DNA of 64,000 bases. Source: Annulohypoxylon bovei var. microspora (lineage: Eukaryota > Ascomycota > Sordariomycetes > Xylariales > Hypoxylaceae). The notes below the pieces were generated by a model. The model had not been told where the DNA came from. It did no database searches and worked only from the letters and a program-made list of their open reading frames with translations. Position numbers and translations under genes: made by a program. Shown here in pieces: positions 9,376 to 20,480 of this stretch. Where the stretch lies: contig MU405214.1 in NCBI GenBank assembly GCA_022836615.1, positions 310,001-374,000 on the forward strand, read 5' to 3'. Every line of letters starts with the position of its first letter. Position 1 is the stretch's first letter.

Positions 9376-11122
9376 ATGCCGGGAAGCATTGGTGATGAGT
9401 CTCTGAAGAGGAAAAGATCGAAAACATCTGCAAAAGCCAATAAACGAACCAAGGCAGAGGCAGAGAGCAATGACAGTGAAGATGATCCCCAGGCCGAGAT
9501 TCTCCTACTCGAAAATGCGATCCTTGAGTCTAAGAAGAACTACAATAACATAACAACCCTACTCGAGCTCGCGCAAAAGGACGGCGATAATGATTCTACA
9601 CAGCTTGCGATGGTCTCGCTATGTAGAGTATTTCTGCGCTTATTTGCATCGGGAAATCTAGCGAGACGCGATGGGCAATCGGAAAAGGATATCGTAGTCG
9701 TCCAATGGCTCAAGAAGAGACTTGGAGAGTATAAACAGATTATGCTTTCTGCTTTAGATCAAGAAGAATCTGCGTCAACTGCCCTAACTCTCGTCATGCG
9801 CATCCTACAGTCCGAGGGCAAGTACACGAACGACAAGGACGAATCCAACTTTCCTAAGGTTTTCCTGAGAGAGATAGTAGAGGCGCTTGTCCGAGATGGG
9901 TCTGAAGATATTAGACAAGAGTTTTGTGAGAAGTTCTTGGCCGAATATGCAGATATCCGGTTTTATACTTTCAAAGCGCTGAAGTAGGTGGTTGAATTCC
10001 GTTGAAAATGTGGTCATCATACTAATATTTTCACAGAGATATTCTTTCTATTGAATCATCTGAATCAATTGACGAGAGTCTATTTGATAACGCATTTGAT
10101 TTGCTCTCTTTCTTTGAAGACGTTCCGGATTCTGTCGAAGACATGAGCCAGTTCTACGTTGATGCCCCCAAGAAAAAGTCTGACCCCGTCAAGTCTATTA
10201 ACCAGCATAAGAGACAAGCCCAAGAGGCATGGCTAGCATTATTCAATCTAGGTCCTAATCGAGAGCAGAGGAAGAATGTGCTTCAAATCATGACCAAATC
10301 TATAGCTCCATGGTTTACTAAACCAGAGCTTCTGATGGACTTCTTGACAGACTCGTATGACTCGGGAGGCGCAACTTCACTCTTGGCACTATCAGGAGTA
10401 TTCTATCTGATACAAGAACGAAATCTGGACTATCCGTCCTTCTATCGGAAATTATACTCGTTGCTGGATGCAAACATCCTTCATTCGAAGCATCGGTCTA
10501 AGTTTTTCCGATTGTTGGACACGTTCCTCTCTTCTACGCATCTTCCCGCCGTCCTTGTCGCAAGTTTTATCAAACGGATCACTAGATTGTGTCTCCATGC
10601 CCCCCCTGCGGCCATCGTCGTAGTCATACCCTGGGTTTATAACCTATTCAAGAAGCATCCGCTTTGCACGTTCATGATGCATCGCGTACCGAGGACTCCG
10701 GAAGAGAAAGAGATCCTGGAAAATGAAGGGATGGCAGATCCCTTCGTCGCCGACGAAGAAGACCCAATGGAGACGTGCGCCATTGATAGCTGTCTATGGG
10801 AGGTCGTTCAGCTGCAGTCGCACTATCACCCGAACGTTGCGACCATCGCGAAAATAATATCGGAGCAATTCACTAAGCAGTCATACAATATTGAGGATTT
10901 CTTAGACCACTCGTACAGTAGCGTAAGTCAATCATGCCGCCGTCTCGCCCATCAGTTCCCCTTTTGCTTACGAATCTCTAGCTGCTCGATGCGGAACTTT
11001 CCAAGCAAGTAAAAAAGCCTCCTGTTGTGGAGTTCATGATCCCAAAGAGAGTATTCCTCCCGCAGGATCCAGCCTCGGGAATCGAGGACAGCCTTCTAGC
11101 CAAGCTCTGGGATTTTCAGTGA
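9376..11122 (+). CDS. NOC4: Nucleolar complex protein 4 (CBF/Mak21 family)
   Basis: Three exons, 9376-9983, 10037-10922 and 10982-11122, giving 544 residues, the expected size. The ATG at 9376 (MPGSIGDESLKRKR) is the first in frame; the protein begins with a lysine-rich nuclear/nucleolar targeting region. Introns of 53 and 59 bp have GTAGGT and GTAAGT donors, with a CTAAT branch in the first, and keep frame. The CBF/Mak21 core lies in exon 2 (GVFYLIQERNLDYPSFYRKLYSLLD around residue 335), followed by the conserved DSCLWEVVQLQSHYHPNVA. The final short exon carries EFMIPKRVFLP. Noc4 pairs with Nop14 in the small-subunit processome and is needed for 40S maturation and export. A PAC-like box upstream fits this role. 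Confidence 0.95.
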
Positions 11123-14100
11123 TCACCGGTCAGACGTTTCGTATAGCCTAGAGCTATGGAGACCACGTCAGGATAACCATCAGGATAACTTGAAATTCTT
11201 GGCAGCCGGCTTTCTAATCAACAGTTTCAAGTTTACTACGGCCATTGCCCCGATATTGATTACGCCATCTATTCTATGGATAGTCTCTCGGTTCGATGCC
11301 GAAAGGGATAAGAACGAGATCATCCGGTTACGAAGCCACTCTCACCGCTCTCCGACTGGCTGCGTCGCCACCGTCGCTGAGCCCTGTTTTTAAGCTCGGA
11401 GTCTAAGTACTGTTGGGATCGTTTTTTTTTTTCATCAGGCCCCCCTCAACGGCTTCACGCGACCCCGTGCTACCATGGCCATATTACTTAGGTACACCAA
11501 CGCAAGGTACGGAATGACAATCTGCTGCGCATCGTTCGATTTGGAATATACTTCGACGCGCAGCCTCAAAACTTCCATCTTGCCCTACGTAACGCGAAAG
11601 TGGGGAAAGTGCTATTTCAGGTGTTCACGTTGGGCGAGAAATACGTTTCAGAATGCTCACGTTCCGACGAGATGAGTGGTCGAAATCGACAGGAAGGATT
11701 CTAACTACATGTCGAGTATATTATCCTTTAAGGAGTTGCCTGGTCTGAAGACAAGCCGCACATGGTTCTCCCGGACTATCAGGGCTACACCGCCATTAAG
11801 GGCTGACGCCTAACCCTGAATTTAACTTAGAGAAAATACGAAAATTTCCAATTCAGCTTGGCAGAATGCAATTGACAATTGCAAGCAAAAGACGACACAA
11901 AGAAAGAAAGAAGAAAGGAAAAGGTCGATATCGCATCTTCCCCTTGTGTGACAACAGATTTAGATATGACTCATTCTTCACTCCCCGATTTAGGCATGTT
12001 ACAAGCAAGTATCGGGGTTCCTGGTGGTTCGAACGTAATGTCGCATGTGGCCGGTGGAGCCAGACGGTACCTTAGCTGGTTAGCTGCCATTGAAGCTGCA
12101 GGTTTCCGATGAAAGGTTAGATCTGAGAAACTGGCGCGAGAAGTAGGCCGATAGGTAGAAGCATTAAGACCATTTGCTTCGTCCGAAGACGTCCACATCA
12201 ACAAAATGCAAATGCAATTGCATCGAGCAAGCTGCTCCTTGGATAGGTACGCCAGGGCAGGCAAGCCTAGGGATCATCTAAAAAATCGACATTTTCATGA
12301 CGAATTCTCCATCTCGCCCTGATTTCCTATCCCTTTGGGCAGAAACGAAGGTTTCGTATTTGACTATCAGTCGTAGTACTCCATACCAGGATCGATGTTT
12401 GGAAGCTGGTTGGTCGACATGGGAAAAAATGCCACTCACCGCCGATTACGAGCTATCCCCTTTCGGCCTTGGGAGTCCCGAGCTGGCGCACATGTCTTGC
12501 ACTCGGCAGGCTCAGACGAGCCAGACAAGAGCTGTTGAAGTTTAGTGTTCTCCATCAGCCCCGAATCCGTCCTCTCACCACCATCAGATCGTACCAGAAG
12601 GGGGATGTGATCAATCTTATGTGCGAGTGGCCGCATAAAAGCCGGCCCGCTAGGTGTCACGGTGCTGCATGAGTGCAGTTCGTGCCTAACGAGGAGCTGT
12701 TCCAATCCGGGCAAGTGCTCAGGTCTTTTTTCTCTTCAGTTTTTCGCAGTTATTGCAGTATTGCAGTATTCAGCATGCATCGTCGGTATTTCGGAATAAG
12801 AACCATATGGCCATAGTCGGTGTAGGTCGCACGATTGGTTGACCTTTATGCTGCATCAGGGACGGCCTGTTTCGTCCACACCGCGTCGCACCCACTGAAC
12901 GGTGGTGAGCTTCCCCTAGGCTGGTGCGTCATGAAGCAGGGCGTTGGACGTAACGCCCAAAGCTACATAGCTACCCGCTTGCTACTATGTACTGCTTGTT
13001 TTGATCTAGAATCGTCCAATTCATTCATGCTCAACCGGGTTGTTGTTGTACTCGATACTCGATACCAGATACTCGACATTGCGTATCGCGGGTAGGGAGA
13101 CAAGACAAGACAAGCCAGAAAACACGCGCCGCGACAAGCGTGGCCTGGTTCATGGCTTCTTTTTCAGCCGACCCGCAAGAGGATGCATAACTCACAGCCA
13201 ATCACTCACACGAGGCGAACTCACATTAGCAACATTAAGCAACAGTAGCAGTAGCAATTGAATAAGCACGTGCGGTTAAAGCATTCCCTCAAGCTCCTTG
13301 CCTCGGATTGAAACGAATTAAGAGCTGATCACCAACTTTCTATTCGTATCATTCAGGCGTCAACCGGATTACCTACTGTCGCCGATGACAACTTTTTTCT
13401 TTCTCGTTTCTCGCTATTTCTCCGGTTGGCTAGTCTTAGCTGCGAACATCCAGTCCAGAGCCCATGATCAGTCAAACTCTGGTCGTAGTGGCTCGGGGAA
13501 AATACTGGTTACTGGTTACTGGTTGCTGGACCTAAGTCCTAAGTGCTGACAGGGCAGCAGGGCTGTGGTTAGAGCATAGGCAGTCTTTCTTCGGATATCT
13601 ACTTATAAACTGAAGTCCTTGGCTTTCATCCGATTAACCGTCCCCGTGATGCCCATTTCCCCCCTAGTAAAGCCTCGAACGGATCCTCCACGAGGCGTTC
13701 ATTAACTAAGCGTCGTCGGGATCTACAGCTGCGCGCCATCGTTCGAACCGGACATTTTCTTGTTGGCCCCCATTTACCCATTCCTTTGACATACGGGGTG
13801 GCTGAGTATGTTCTTGGATGATGGTTGTTGTTGTTGGTGCATTCGCGTCTTCTTGCTAAAGACCGAGTCGACGACGCACGATTCAATACCAACTTCGATG
13901 ACCACGATATGCAGACAATTCTTCCCAAAAGTGCAATTCTTATTTTTTTTTTCTTCTCTGTTGACAGCAGCCATCCTCCCAAATGTTCAATAGCGCCATT
14001 AGACCCTAGCACCTAGTCCCGGAAGACCCGCCTGTCAGCAGGGAAGAGGACCCCGTCGCGTCAAACCCGTTACGTGGAAATCGAGAGTTGGGACCCATCG

Positions 14101-14474
14101 TTTGTGCTCAAACTTCCATAACTTAGCCCTTATTATCTTCTGAGCCTTGACTATTTTTAACGATATTTGACAAAAGATCGTCTTCACCGCAAGAATCTCG
14201 CGCGATTGAACCAACCATCCCACATGTCAAGCTACCTAGATAGAAATCCTTTATCAGACTGAGTCATATGAATTGCGAAAAGGGTTGGAGGATTTTGATA
14301 TAGGCAACGCCGAACGGAGGATATCAGATCTCCAATCTTCAATGCCCAATCCCTAATCTCCATACAAGTAACCGACGAGGTGCCGACAAGTTCCAAGTTT
14401 CCAGAGCAGAGACTGCAGAGTTGCTTTCAAGCATGGACCAAGGAAAAGATCGACCCCAGGCTCCCGGTTTCGTA
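11123..14474. other. Gene-poor intergenic region
   Basis: About 3.3 kb between the NOC4 stop and the TIR element. All open frames are short (under 130 codons), overlap on opposite strands and carry no recognisable domain. Small direct repeats occur (TACTGGT units near 13505). I see no RNA gene or promoter I can support. Confidence 0.5.
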
Positions 14475-14533
14475 CGGTGCTCCATTAGTCCATATCCGAC
14501 AAAACGAATTTTGAAAATTAGATTACGCCCACC
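14475..14533 (+). repeat. Left terminal inverted repeat
   Basis: Begins CGGTGCTCCATTAG directly after a TA dinucleotide. It differs from the right end at only two internal positions, both within the last 12 bases. Confidence 0.85.
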
Positions 14534-14765
14534 CCCAAAACCTATTTACTTTATTAATATTTTACCACCTCAATTTAAGTGCGTATAACTTGAAATATAT
14601 ATATTTATATAAGTTAAAACGTATATTATCACATTATAAAATCAAAAAAAAATTTAAAGCATTATCATGTCAGCTATTTGTAAGCTATTATGTAAGTTAT
14701 GGAAGGTCTATGGTATTAATTATGAGATTTGCTATTTCAATAGTATGCCACTTCAATAGTATTTT

Positions 14766-14791
14766 CTGATTGGTTGGAATCCTTATCGATA
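14766..14791 (+). repeat. Internal inverted repeat, left copy
   Basis: Begins CTGATTGGTTGG and ends CTTATCGATA. It matches the reverse complement of 15297-15322 at 24 of 26 bases. It may mark the ends of a nested 557-bp element. Confidence 0.65.
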
Positions 14792-15296
14792 CGCATGGGC
14801 CATCTGGCTGGGGTACTTGGTCCCTCATACAAAGACTGGTGTATGGGGATGTACCCTCCCACCCAGCGACTAGCTTTCTCTACCCATCCACCTTCTCACT
14901 TGAATAACTTCATGGAATCGTCTTCAATCGGCTTGCAACTGATTTTACATAATGTCTAACTACGGCCTCAATCGAATAATTTAAGTTGCATCATATCTAT
15001 TACAATATCTGCTAATGCATACTGCGAAACGTATGAATAGCTGTAGAGTGTTGAACGGCCTCCGGGGATCATCACGTGCGACCGGCGAAACAACCGCAAA
15101 ACCACATAAAATCGGGGTAAAACACCGCATATCTCGGCAACCAGGCCATGCACCGAAATGAAACATACATCATTAGATGACCTGGATTAAGGGCTATCTT
15201 ATGATATAAATTATCAAAATATCAATGCCTTATTACGAAAGTTATTCGGGTTAAAAGGTGTATTGTTTCGTAGAAACATTTGATTGGGTGATAGCT

Positions 15297-15322
15297 TATC
15301 GATAAGGTTTTCAACCAATCAG
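15297..15322 (-). repeat. Internal inverted repeat, right copy
   Basis: Partner of 14766-14791 on the opposite strand (24 of 26 bases). The interval between the copies is less AT-rich than the outer parts of the element, compatible with separate origin. Confidence 0.65.
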
Positions 15323-15773
15323 AGACGCCGCCCTCCTACCCGCGGGGTACTTAACTAGGTATTAGCGAAATTTGAGGCTGAAAATCTGATGCTCTTAGCT
15401 TAACGTGTAAGGCTTTGCGATAAACTTGAATAACTTCATAACCGTTGTTTCAATTGATTAATAATTTATATTAAGAAATAGCCTTTACTTTATTAAAGCT
15501 AGTAATATAAGAATTAAGACGTACAACCATTATTTGATGAAGTTATGTGGGTAATAAAATAAGAGCTTAAATATTTCATAGCTTAAACGGAAACTATTAT
15601 TAAAATACGTACCTAATCTTTAAAGCCACATAGCTAATGATAAGAAAATTATAAAAATACAAATCTAATTTTCGATGATAGCTTGGCTTCGAAATTATGC
15701 ATTCATTTAATTACAAAGTACTTGCATTTAAAATGGAGTGGTAAATGGCTTCTAAAGTCTATCGGTCTTTTTA

Positions 15774-15832
15774 GGTGGCCGTAAACTAATTTTCAAAATT
15801 CGTTTTGTCGGATATGGACTAATGGAGCACCG
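15774..15832 (-). repeat. Right terminal inverted repeat
   Basis: Reverse complement of the left end with two mismatches, followed by TA at 15833-15834. Confidence 0.85.
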
Positions 15833-17971
15833 TAGTTTCGCTTTAACCTGACACTTGGTATCGTACTCCCGTCGTCCCGTTCCGAGATCTGAACATGGCA
15901 TGGTCATGGTATGTACCGTAGGGGAGAGTTGTAGCAAGTATCTTAGAGCGGCCCTGCCGATGCAATCATCATCAATCATCATCAATCATCGTCAATTGCG
16001 GTTGTTGCTGTCGTAACTACCTCGTGATCTACTCTTATTGTTAAATGGGGCATGATGGTACGGACGCCGCATCGCTCCTCCGCGGTTCTAGGGATATGTT
16101 GTAGTCAGTGTTTGCTTCACATCGAGACGTAACAAGCGGCCATGTCATGACTGTAAGAGCCGCGGATGCACAAGTTGCTGTCAGGCTGCAATCGTTATGT
16201 TTTTATGTCTTGAGCCCAGGCGCGGTATACTATACGCCTCAGTACAAACACCATAGCAGCAGTCCTAGTTGGTTATGGTCAGGTGACACCGGTCCGTAGT
16301 TGAGCATCAATATCTGAGTATCTGTAAAGTGTCTAGGGCCGTCAGGTCTCCAGTAGGATCTCGGGGAAGCCCATCGCGTTTTTGTATGGCGCAGCTCCTC
16401 CCGTGCGTCTCGAATTATAGCTAGACGGATATTCGTCATCGAGCAGCGCCCATCACCTCGACCACTTAACCGTATCTCAGGCTCAAGCTAGACTACTCCA
16501 GAGACGGTTTTGTCTATGTACGGCTCGGGAAGCGACCGTCGCCATTGAAAGCAAGAAACTAACTAGTCTGTCTATTGTATCGACCGATCCGGTGGACTCG
16601 TAAGAGCAAGAGTGCCTAGCAAAAAATCGATCTTTATCACCCCACCATCGTTCTGCTGAGCAATAGGATGCCCAAGAGAGCATCCAGAGGCTGTTAGTGG
16701 ACAAAGGGCAAGTGCTCGTGGGCATGGTTCAGGGCCTTTAGGTAGCAATTGAACCCAAAAGGCCGTCGATGCCCAACCCAACCCTCGGCAGGGCTAACAT
16801 CTTTGGCCTATAGCCTTCTTAGCTCTCTCGTAAACACCGTTTCGGTTCCAAGCATCAAGCACCTCCGTTTTGGTTAGTACCTAAGTATATTCTCCATCGA
16901 TCAACTCCATCCGTCGGCATAGGAGATCTTTTTGCGATTATCTTTGCTCCGACCTGTCCAGTCGGAGAAGGGCGTGCGAGGTCCTTGTGGGCGTCTTCCT
17001 ACAGATCATACACAAGAACATACAAGAGCATACATACATTACATACAATGATCCGCTGCCCTACCGTAACAAGAGCCCATACCTACATAGCAGCTGCAAG
17101 CTTGGTGGCACGTATCCCAGTGGCTGGAAAGCAAGCTATACCATCGTACTATCTTGTTAGTCCAGGATCTTGTAAGCTTCCCGCGTACGCTAGACAATCC
17201 ACCCAACCGTTATACGTTATAGCTGGGCTATCTATTCTCTCTCTCGCAGGCTCTTCGCCTTAGGGGCCCAAGTTTACCGTCGCACACACAAGACTATTCG
17301 GGAAGGGGAGAAAACGGTCGGACGGGTTTTCCAGTTGAGTTTAAGTGCTACCAGTTTACAGTACTATTCAGCAAAAGACGGTGGACCGATGAGCGATTAG
17401 CTCGCTCTTGGCTGAGGATCACTGGTGAACCGGAACTACATCCATCTCGCTGCCACACACCCCAGTACCGTACCTACAGGGAGCATATACCCACGTCCCT
17501 CCCACACCATACCACGAGCGAACCCAAGCAGTACATAGTAAAAAAAAGATGCCGTTCGTCAGTTAGAAGTCTCATGGGCTTCCTTTTCCCCACTACGCTT
17601 CAAGTGCCATTATTTTTGTGAACCCCCCGGTCCCCTTAGTCCACAAGAATCCACAAGCAAATCCTGGGAGTCAAGAAACCTGACCATCTCTTCTTTAAGT
17701 ACGACTGCCATCCCTCCACCCCCCATCAATATCGCCCCCCCGACCATAAGGAATAACTTATAAGAAAAACATCTGGATTGCTGCTGTCGAGATCGTGAAT
17801 CACGCGATTACCAGCAACATCTATTACAACCACCTCTCTCATCATCTTCTTTACATTCGTTCTGTTTTACATAAACAAATCTTTGTAAGACGGATCCAGA
17901 CCGACTACATACTATACTACTACTATTACGACATAACAAGCATTATCTCATACCTAATAGCCGAAGAAGTT
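15833..17971. other. Intergenic region upstream of the bZIP gene
   Basis: No supported gene. A small ATCATCA minisatellite (15963-15995) lies just right of the transposon-like element, and CATA-type microsatellites occur near 17010-17047. The last few hundred bases probably belong to the bZIP promoter and leader. Confidence 0.45.
15963..15995. repeat. Minisatellite, CAATCATCAT units
   Basis: About three copies of a ten-base CAATCATCAT unit in a row, the last slightly changed. No coding frame is involved. Confidence 0.7.
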
Positions 17972-18516
17972 GTAAGTAAGTTTTATTATTTTTTATGTGT
18001 GTAGTAGCATACACCTCCCACCTTTGTTTTTTTCTATTTTATAAAGAAAAAAAAAAGAAATAGAAAAAGAAGAAGAAGAAAAGTTGCCGGGTCTCTCCTC
18101 CATCTATCCCACCCTGCAAGTCTCCCCGCCGCCACACACACTGCCAATACTACTACTACCATCTTACCATTACACCTCCAAAAGCGACCAACCTCTTATC
18201 GCTTCCCATACATACATGACTGCAACATTCCCCTCCCCATTGTCTCTCCATTAGCACTTACACATACATCCATCCCGCATACCTACACACACAAACGCAT
18301 ACCCTCTTCACTCATACACTCATACACAACGTACTCTTTAATCATCGTCTCAAAACTTGGCTATTCATCCCGAGTTAGGATTCGATTTACAGAAGGGGTA
18401 AAAAGAAAAAGAAAAAGAAAAGAACCGAAAGGAGGCTTATACCAACAACGGCCGCCGGCACTAGTCGTATCTATAATTATTCACCGCTCGATGCACTAAC
18501 AAGATTAACCCTGCAG
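17972..18516 (+). promoter_or_regulatory. Candidate long 5' UTR intron of the bZIP gene
   Basis: A strong donor (GTAAGT at 17972) and a CACTAAC branch signal followed 17 bases later by CTGCAG (acceptor ending at 18516) could define a 545-bp leader intron. Two upstream ATGs with tiny frames (18216-18254 and 18491-18499) would be removed by this splice and retained without it. The stretch is pyrimidine- and CA-rich with a polypurine insert (about 18044-18081), typical of long leaders of fungal regulatory genes. Donor and acceptor are seen; their pairing is inferred. Confidence 0.35.
18216..18254 (+). promoter_or_regulatory. Upstream ORF of 12 codons
   Basis: An ATG at 18216 opens a 12-residue frame that stops at TAG (18252-18254), 378 bases before the bZIP start. 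A second, two-codon frame (ATG CAC TAA) is at 18491-18499. If retained in the mRNA they could reduce translation of the main frame. Confidence 0.35.
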
Positions 18517-18632
18517 AGCATTACCGACCTCTTCGACTATTATTGTACACAACCTGCAGAGCGTTTTGACTCTCATTTCTTCCCTTGCAAGACATTTTCA
18601 CACATTCACCGCCCACACACACAAGACCAGCA

Positions 18633-20480
18633 ATGGTCTCAACATTTCAGATGCAGGCCTTCTACCGGCCGAATCACTTATCGGTCGATACCAACCACGC
18701 ACAGAAGTACTTTGAGGACGAGGACAGCAACATCCTCGACGAGAACATACTTGACAGCAGTGCAATCGACTCGGGGTTAGAGTTGTCGCCGCCCATGGCC
18801 GGGAGCCGAAGAGATTCGTTCGCCGTGCCGGGATCGATATTCTCGCCCAAGACGGAAGTGGGGGATTGGCAATCCGTCGACATGCAGTCGGTGCCGTCTA
18901 ACAACCCCTTCCTAGAGCCGCAGAATAACAACCCGTTCACGAGAGCTGACCCGCAGGCCTACGGCTCGCAAAACCAGCAGTGGATGGGACAAACTTCTGG
19001 CACCTGCACACCGCTTCAGTATGACGGCCTCGAGACTGCGTTCGACAACAACCAGTCTATCTTCCAGCAACGACCTCTCCAGATGCAAACACCCTTCAGC
19101 AACCCCAACCACCAAGTACCTCTCTTCTCCACAGTTGGTCCTAACAACCCTTCTATCCAATCCTCGGCGGACAAGGACTGGATGGGTCAGGACTTAAAAA
19201 GTCAGTCACTAGTCAAGCGCATGCGACCGGATACTCCGACGATCAGGTCGCATAACGAGCTTCGCCGCGGTGATGGCATCCGCAAGAAGAACGCGCGATT
19301 CGACATCCCCGCTGAGCGCAACCTCGGCAACATAGATCAGCTCATCGCCTCGACTACTGACGAACAGGAGATCAAGGAGCTGAAGCAGCAGAAGCGATTA
19401 CTACGTAACCGACAAGCTGCGCTCGACTCCCGGCAGAGGAAAAAGATGCACACGGAGAGGCTGGAAGATGAGAAGAAGCATTTCACCGGCGTCATCAGCT
19501 CGATGGAAGAGGAGATGAACGAGCTCCACATGAAGCTGGAGCAAGAAAGACGCGAGAGGGAGTACCTGGTAGCGCACGTCGAGAACTTGACCTTGGAGAA
19601 GGAAGAGTTGATCCGGAATCACACCATCGAGACCGGCGACCTGCGCAAGAAGATCAGCGTCCTCACCGACCACGTCCAGAGGCTCGAGCACGCCGCCATG
19701 CCCAGCAACACGGGCTACAACAACGGCTTCAACGACATGGACGGCCTGACCATGGACACCTCGTGGGACGGCATGGGTTTCATGAACGAGTTCCCCATGG
19801 ATACCGACGTCAAGCAAGAGCTCCAGATCGTCTCTCAGAAGAAGCCCGAGGTCTCGCTGCCGGCCGACGTCGAGAAGTCCAGCACCCAAGGAGGCCTGCT
19901 CTTCATGCTCTTCCTCGTCGGCGCCTTCGTTCTCTCGAACAGGTCGACACCGACCATCCCGCGCGTGTCGGAAGACGTTCGCGAAGCATCGGCCACGTTG
20001 CTCAACAACATCTTCAAGGATGCTGGCGTCCCCAGTGGCGCCGAGAACGCCATCATCCCTGCCGGACCTCAGCCCTCAGGCGCGGACTGGACATCCAGCG
20101 CCTCGGTGCCCATGGCGAGCGGCAGCATGGAAGGCGTGGCGCCGTCGATGCTCGGCGACCTCGCGGACTCGCTGACGCAGCCGACGCAGGAGCAGACGAA
20201 CGAGCAGATCTTCTCGCTGACGCCGGCGCAGTACAACGGCGTGACGTCGCAAGACTTCCTACGGTCGCCGCCGCCGCGATCGACGAGTCAAGGGAGAAGG
20301 AATCTCGCCGAGGCCCTGAGCAACATGCGCCACACGGAGAAGCAGGGCGCGGCGGAGGTGTACACGCGGTCGCTGCTGTGGGACCAGATCCCCGGCGACG
20401 TGGTGCGCAACTTTGCCAAGATGGTGGCAGAGTGCAACAGCGCGGGCGCCGGCCAGACCGCCGGCGACGCGAACTCATGA
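18633..20480 (+). CDS. bZIP transcription factor with a post-zipper hydrophobic segment
   Basis: Intronless frame of 615 residues; ATG at 18633 (MVSTFQMQAFYRPNHL) is the first in frame, because the open frame upstream has no ATG. Residues 1-235 are rich in N, Q, S and P, a likely activation region. The basic region (KELKQQKRLLRNRQAALDSR, about 248-267) has the invariant N-x7-R, followed by a long leucine-zipper/coiled coil to about residue 352. The basic region resembles the NRxAA/S-x-SRQRKK type of the Hac1/CREB3/ATF6 group. A run of 15-17 hydrophobic residues (LLFMLFLVGAFVL, about 422-434) follows, with about 180 residues behind it. A membrane-tethered, stress-released factor is therefore possible. 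I do not recognise a characterised orthologue. Codon use becomes much more GC-rich in the 3' half. Neighbouring DNA is gene-poor. Confidence 0.85.
   Translation: MVSTFQMQAFYRPNHLSVDTNHAQKYFEDEDSNILDENILDSSAIDSGLELSPPMAGSRRDSFAVPGSIFSPKTEVGDWQSVDMQSVPSNNPFLEPQNNNPFTRADPQAYGSQNQQWMGQTSGTCTPLQYDGLETAFDNNQSIFQQRPLQMQTPFSNPNHQVPLFSTVGPNNPSIQSSADKDWMGQDLKSQSLVKRMRPDTPTIRSHNELRRGDGIRKKNARFDIPAERNLGNIDQLIASTTDEQEIKELKQQKRLLRNRQAALDSRQRKKMHTERLEDEKKHFTGVISSMEEEMNELHMKLEQERREREYLVAHVENLTLEKEELIRNHTIETGDLRKKISVLTDHVQRLEHAAMPSNTGYNNGFNDMDGLTMDTSWDGMGFMNEFPMDTDVKQELQIVSQKKPEVSLPADVEKSSTQGGLLFMLFLVGAFVLSNRSTPTIPRVSEDVREASATLLNNIFKDAGVPSGAENAIIPAGPQPSGADWTSSASVPMASGSMEGVAPSMLGDLADSLTQPTQEQTNEQIFSLTPAQYNGVTSQDFLRSPPPRSTSQGRRNLAEALSNMRHTEKQGAAEVYTRSLLWDQIPGDVVRNFAKMVAECNSAGAGQTAGDANS

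Larger units (their letters stand above)
14475..15832. mobile_element. Non-autonomous DNA transposon with 59-bp terminal inverted repeats
   Basis: The two ends are inverted copies, 57 of 59 bases identical: 14475-14533 and 15774-15832, both reading CGGTGCTCCATTAG inward. Both are flanked outside by TA (14473-14474 and 15833-15834), the target-site duplication expected of Tc1/mariner/pogo elements. The 1.36-kb body is AT-rich, especially 14540-14760 and 15420-15770, with no frame longer than about 61 codons, so it encodes no transposase. It is either a large MITE or a deleted and RIP-damaged parent element. An internal pair of inverted 26-mers (14766-14791 and 15297-15322) suggests a nested or palindromic structure. 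Family assignment rests only on the TA duplication and the TIRs. Confidence 0.8.

Noticed and set aside
11279..11320. Possible tRNA B-box (GGTTCGATGCC)
   Set aside because: No A-box at the right distance and no acceptor stem could be formed.
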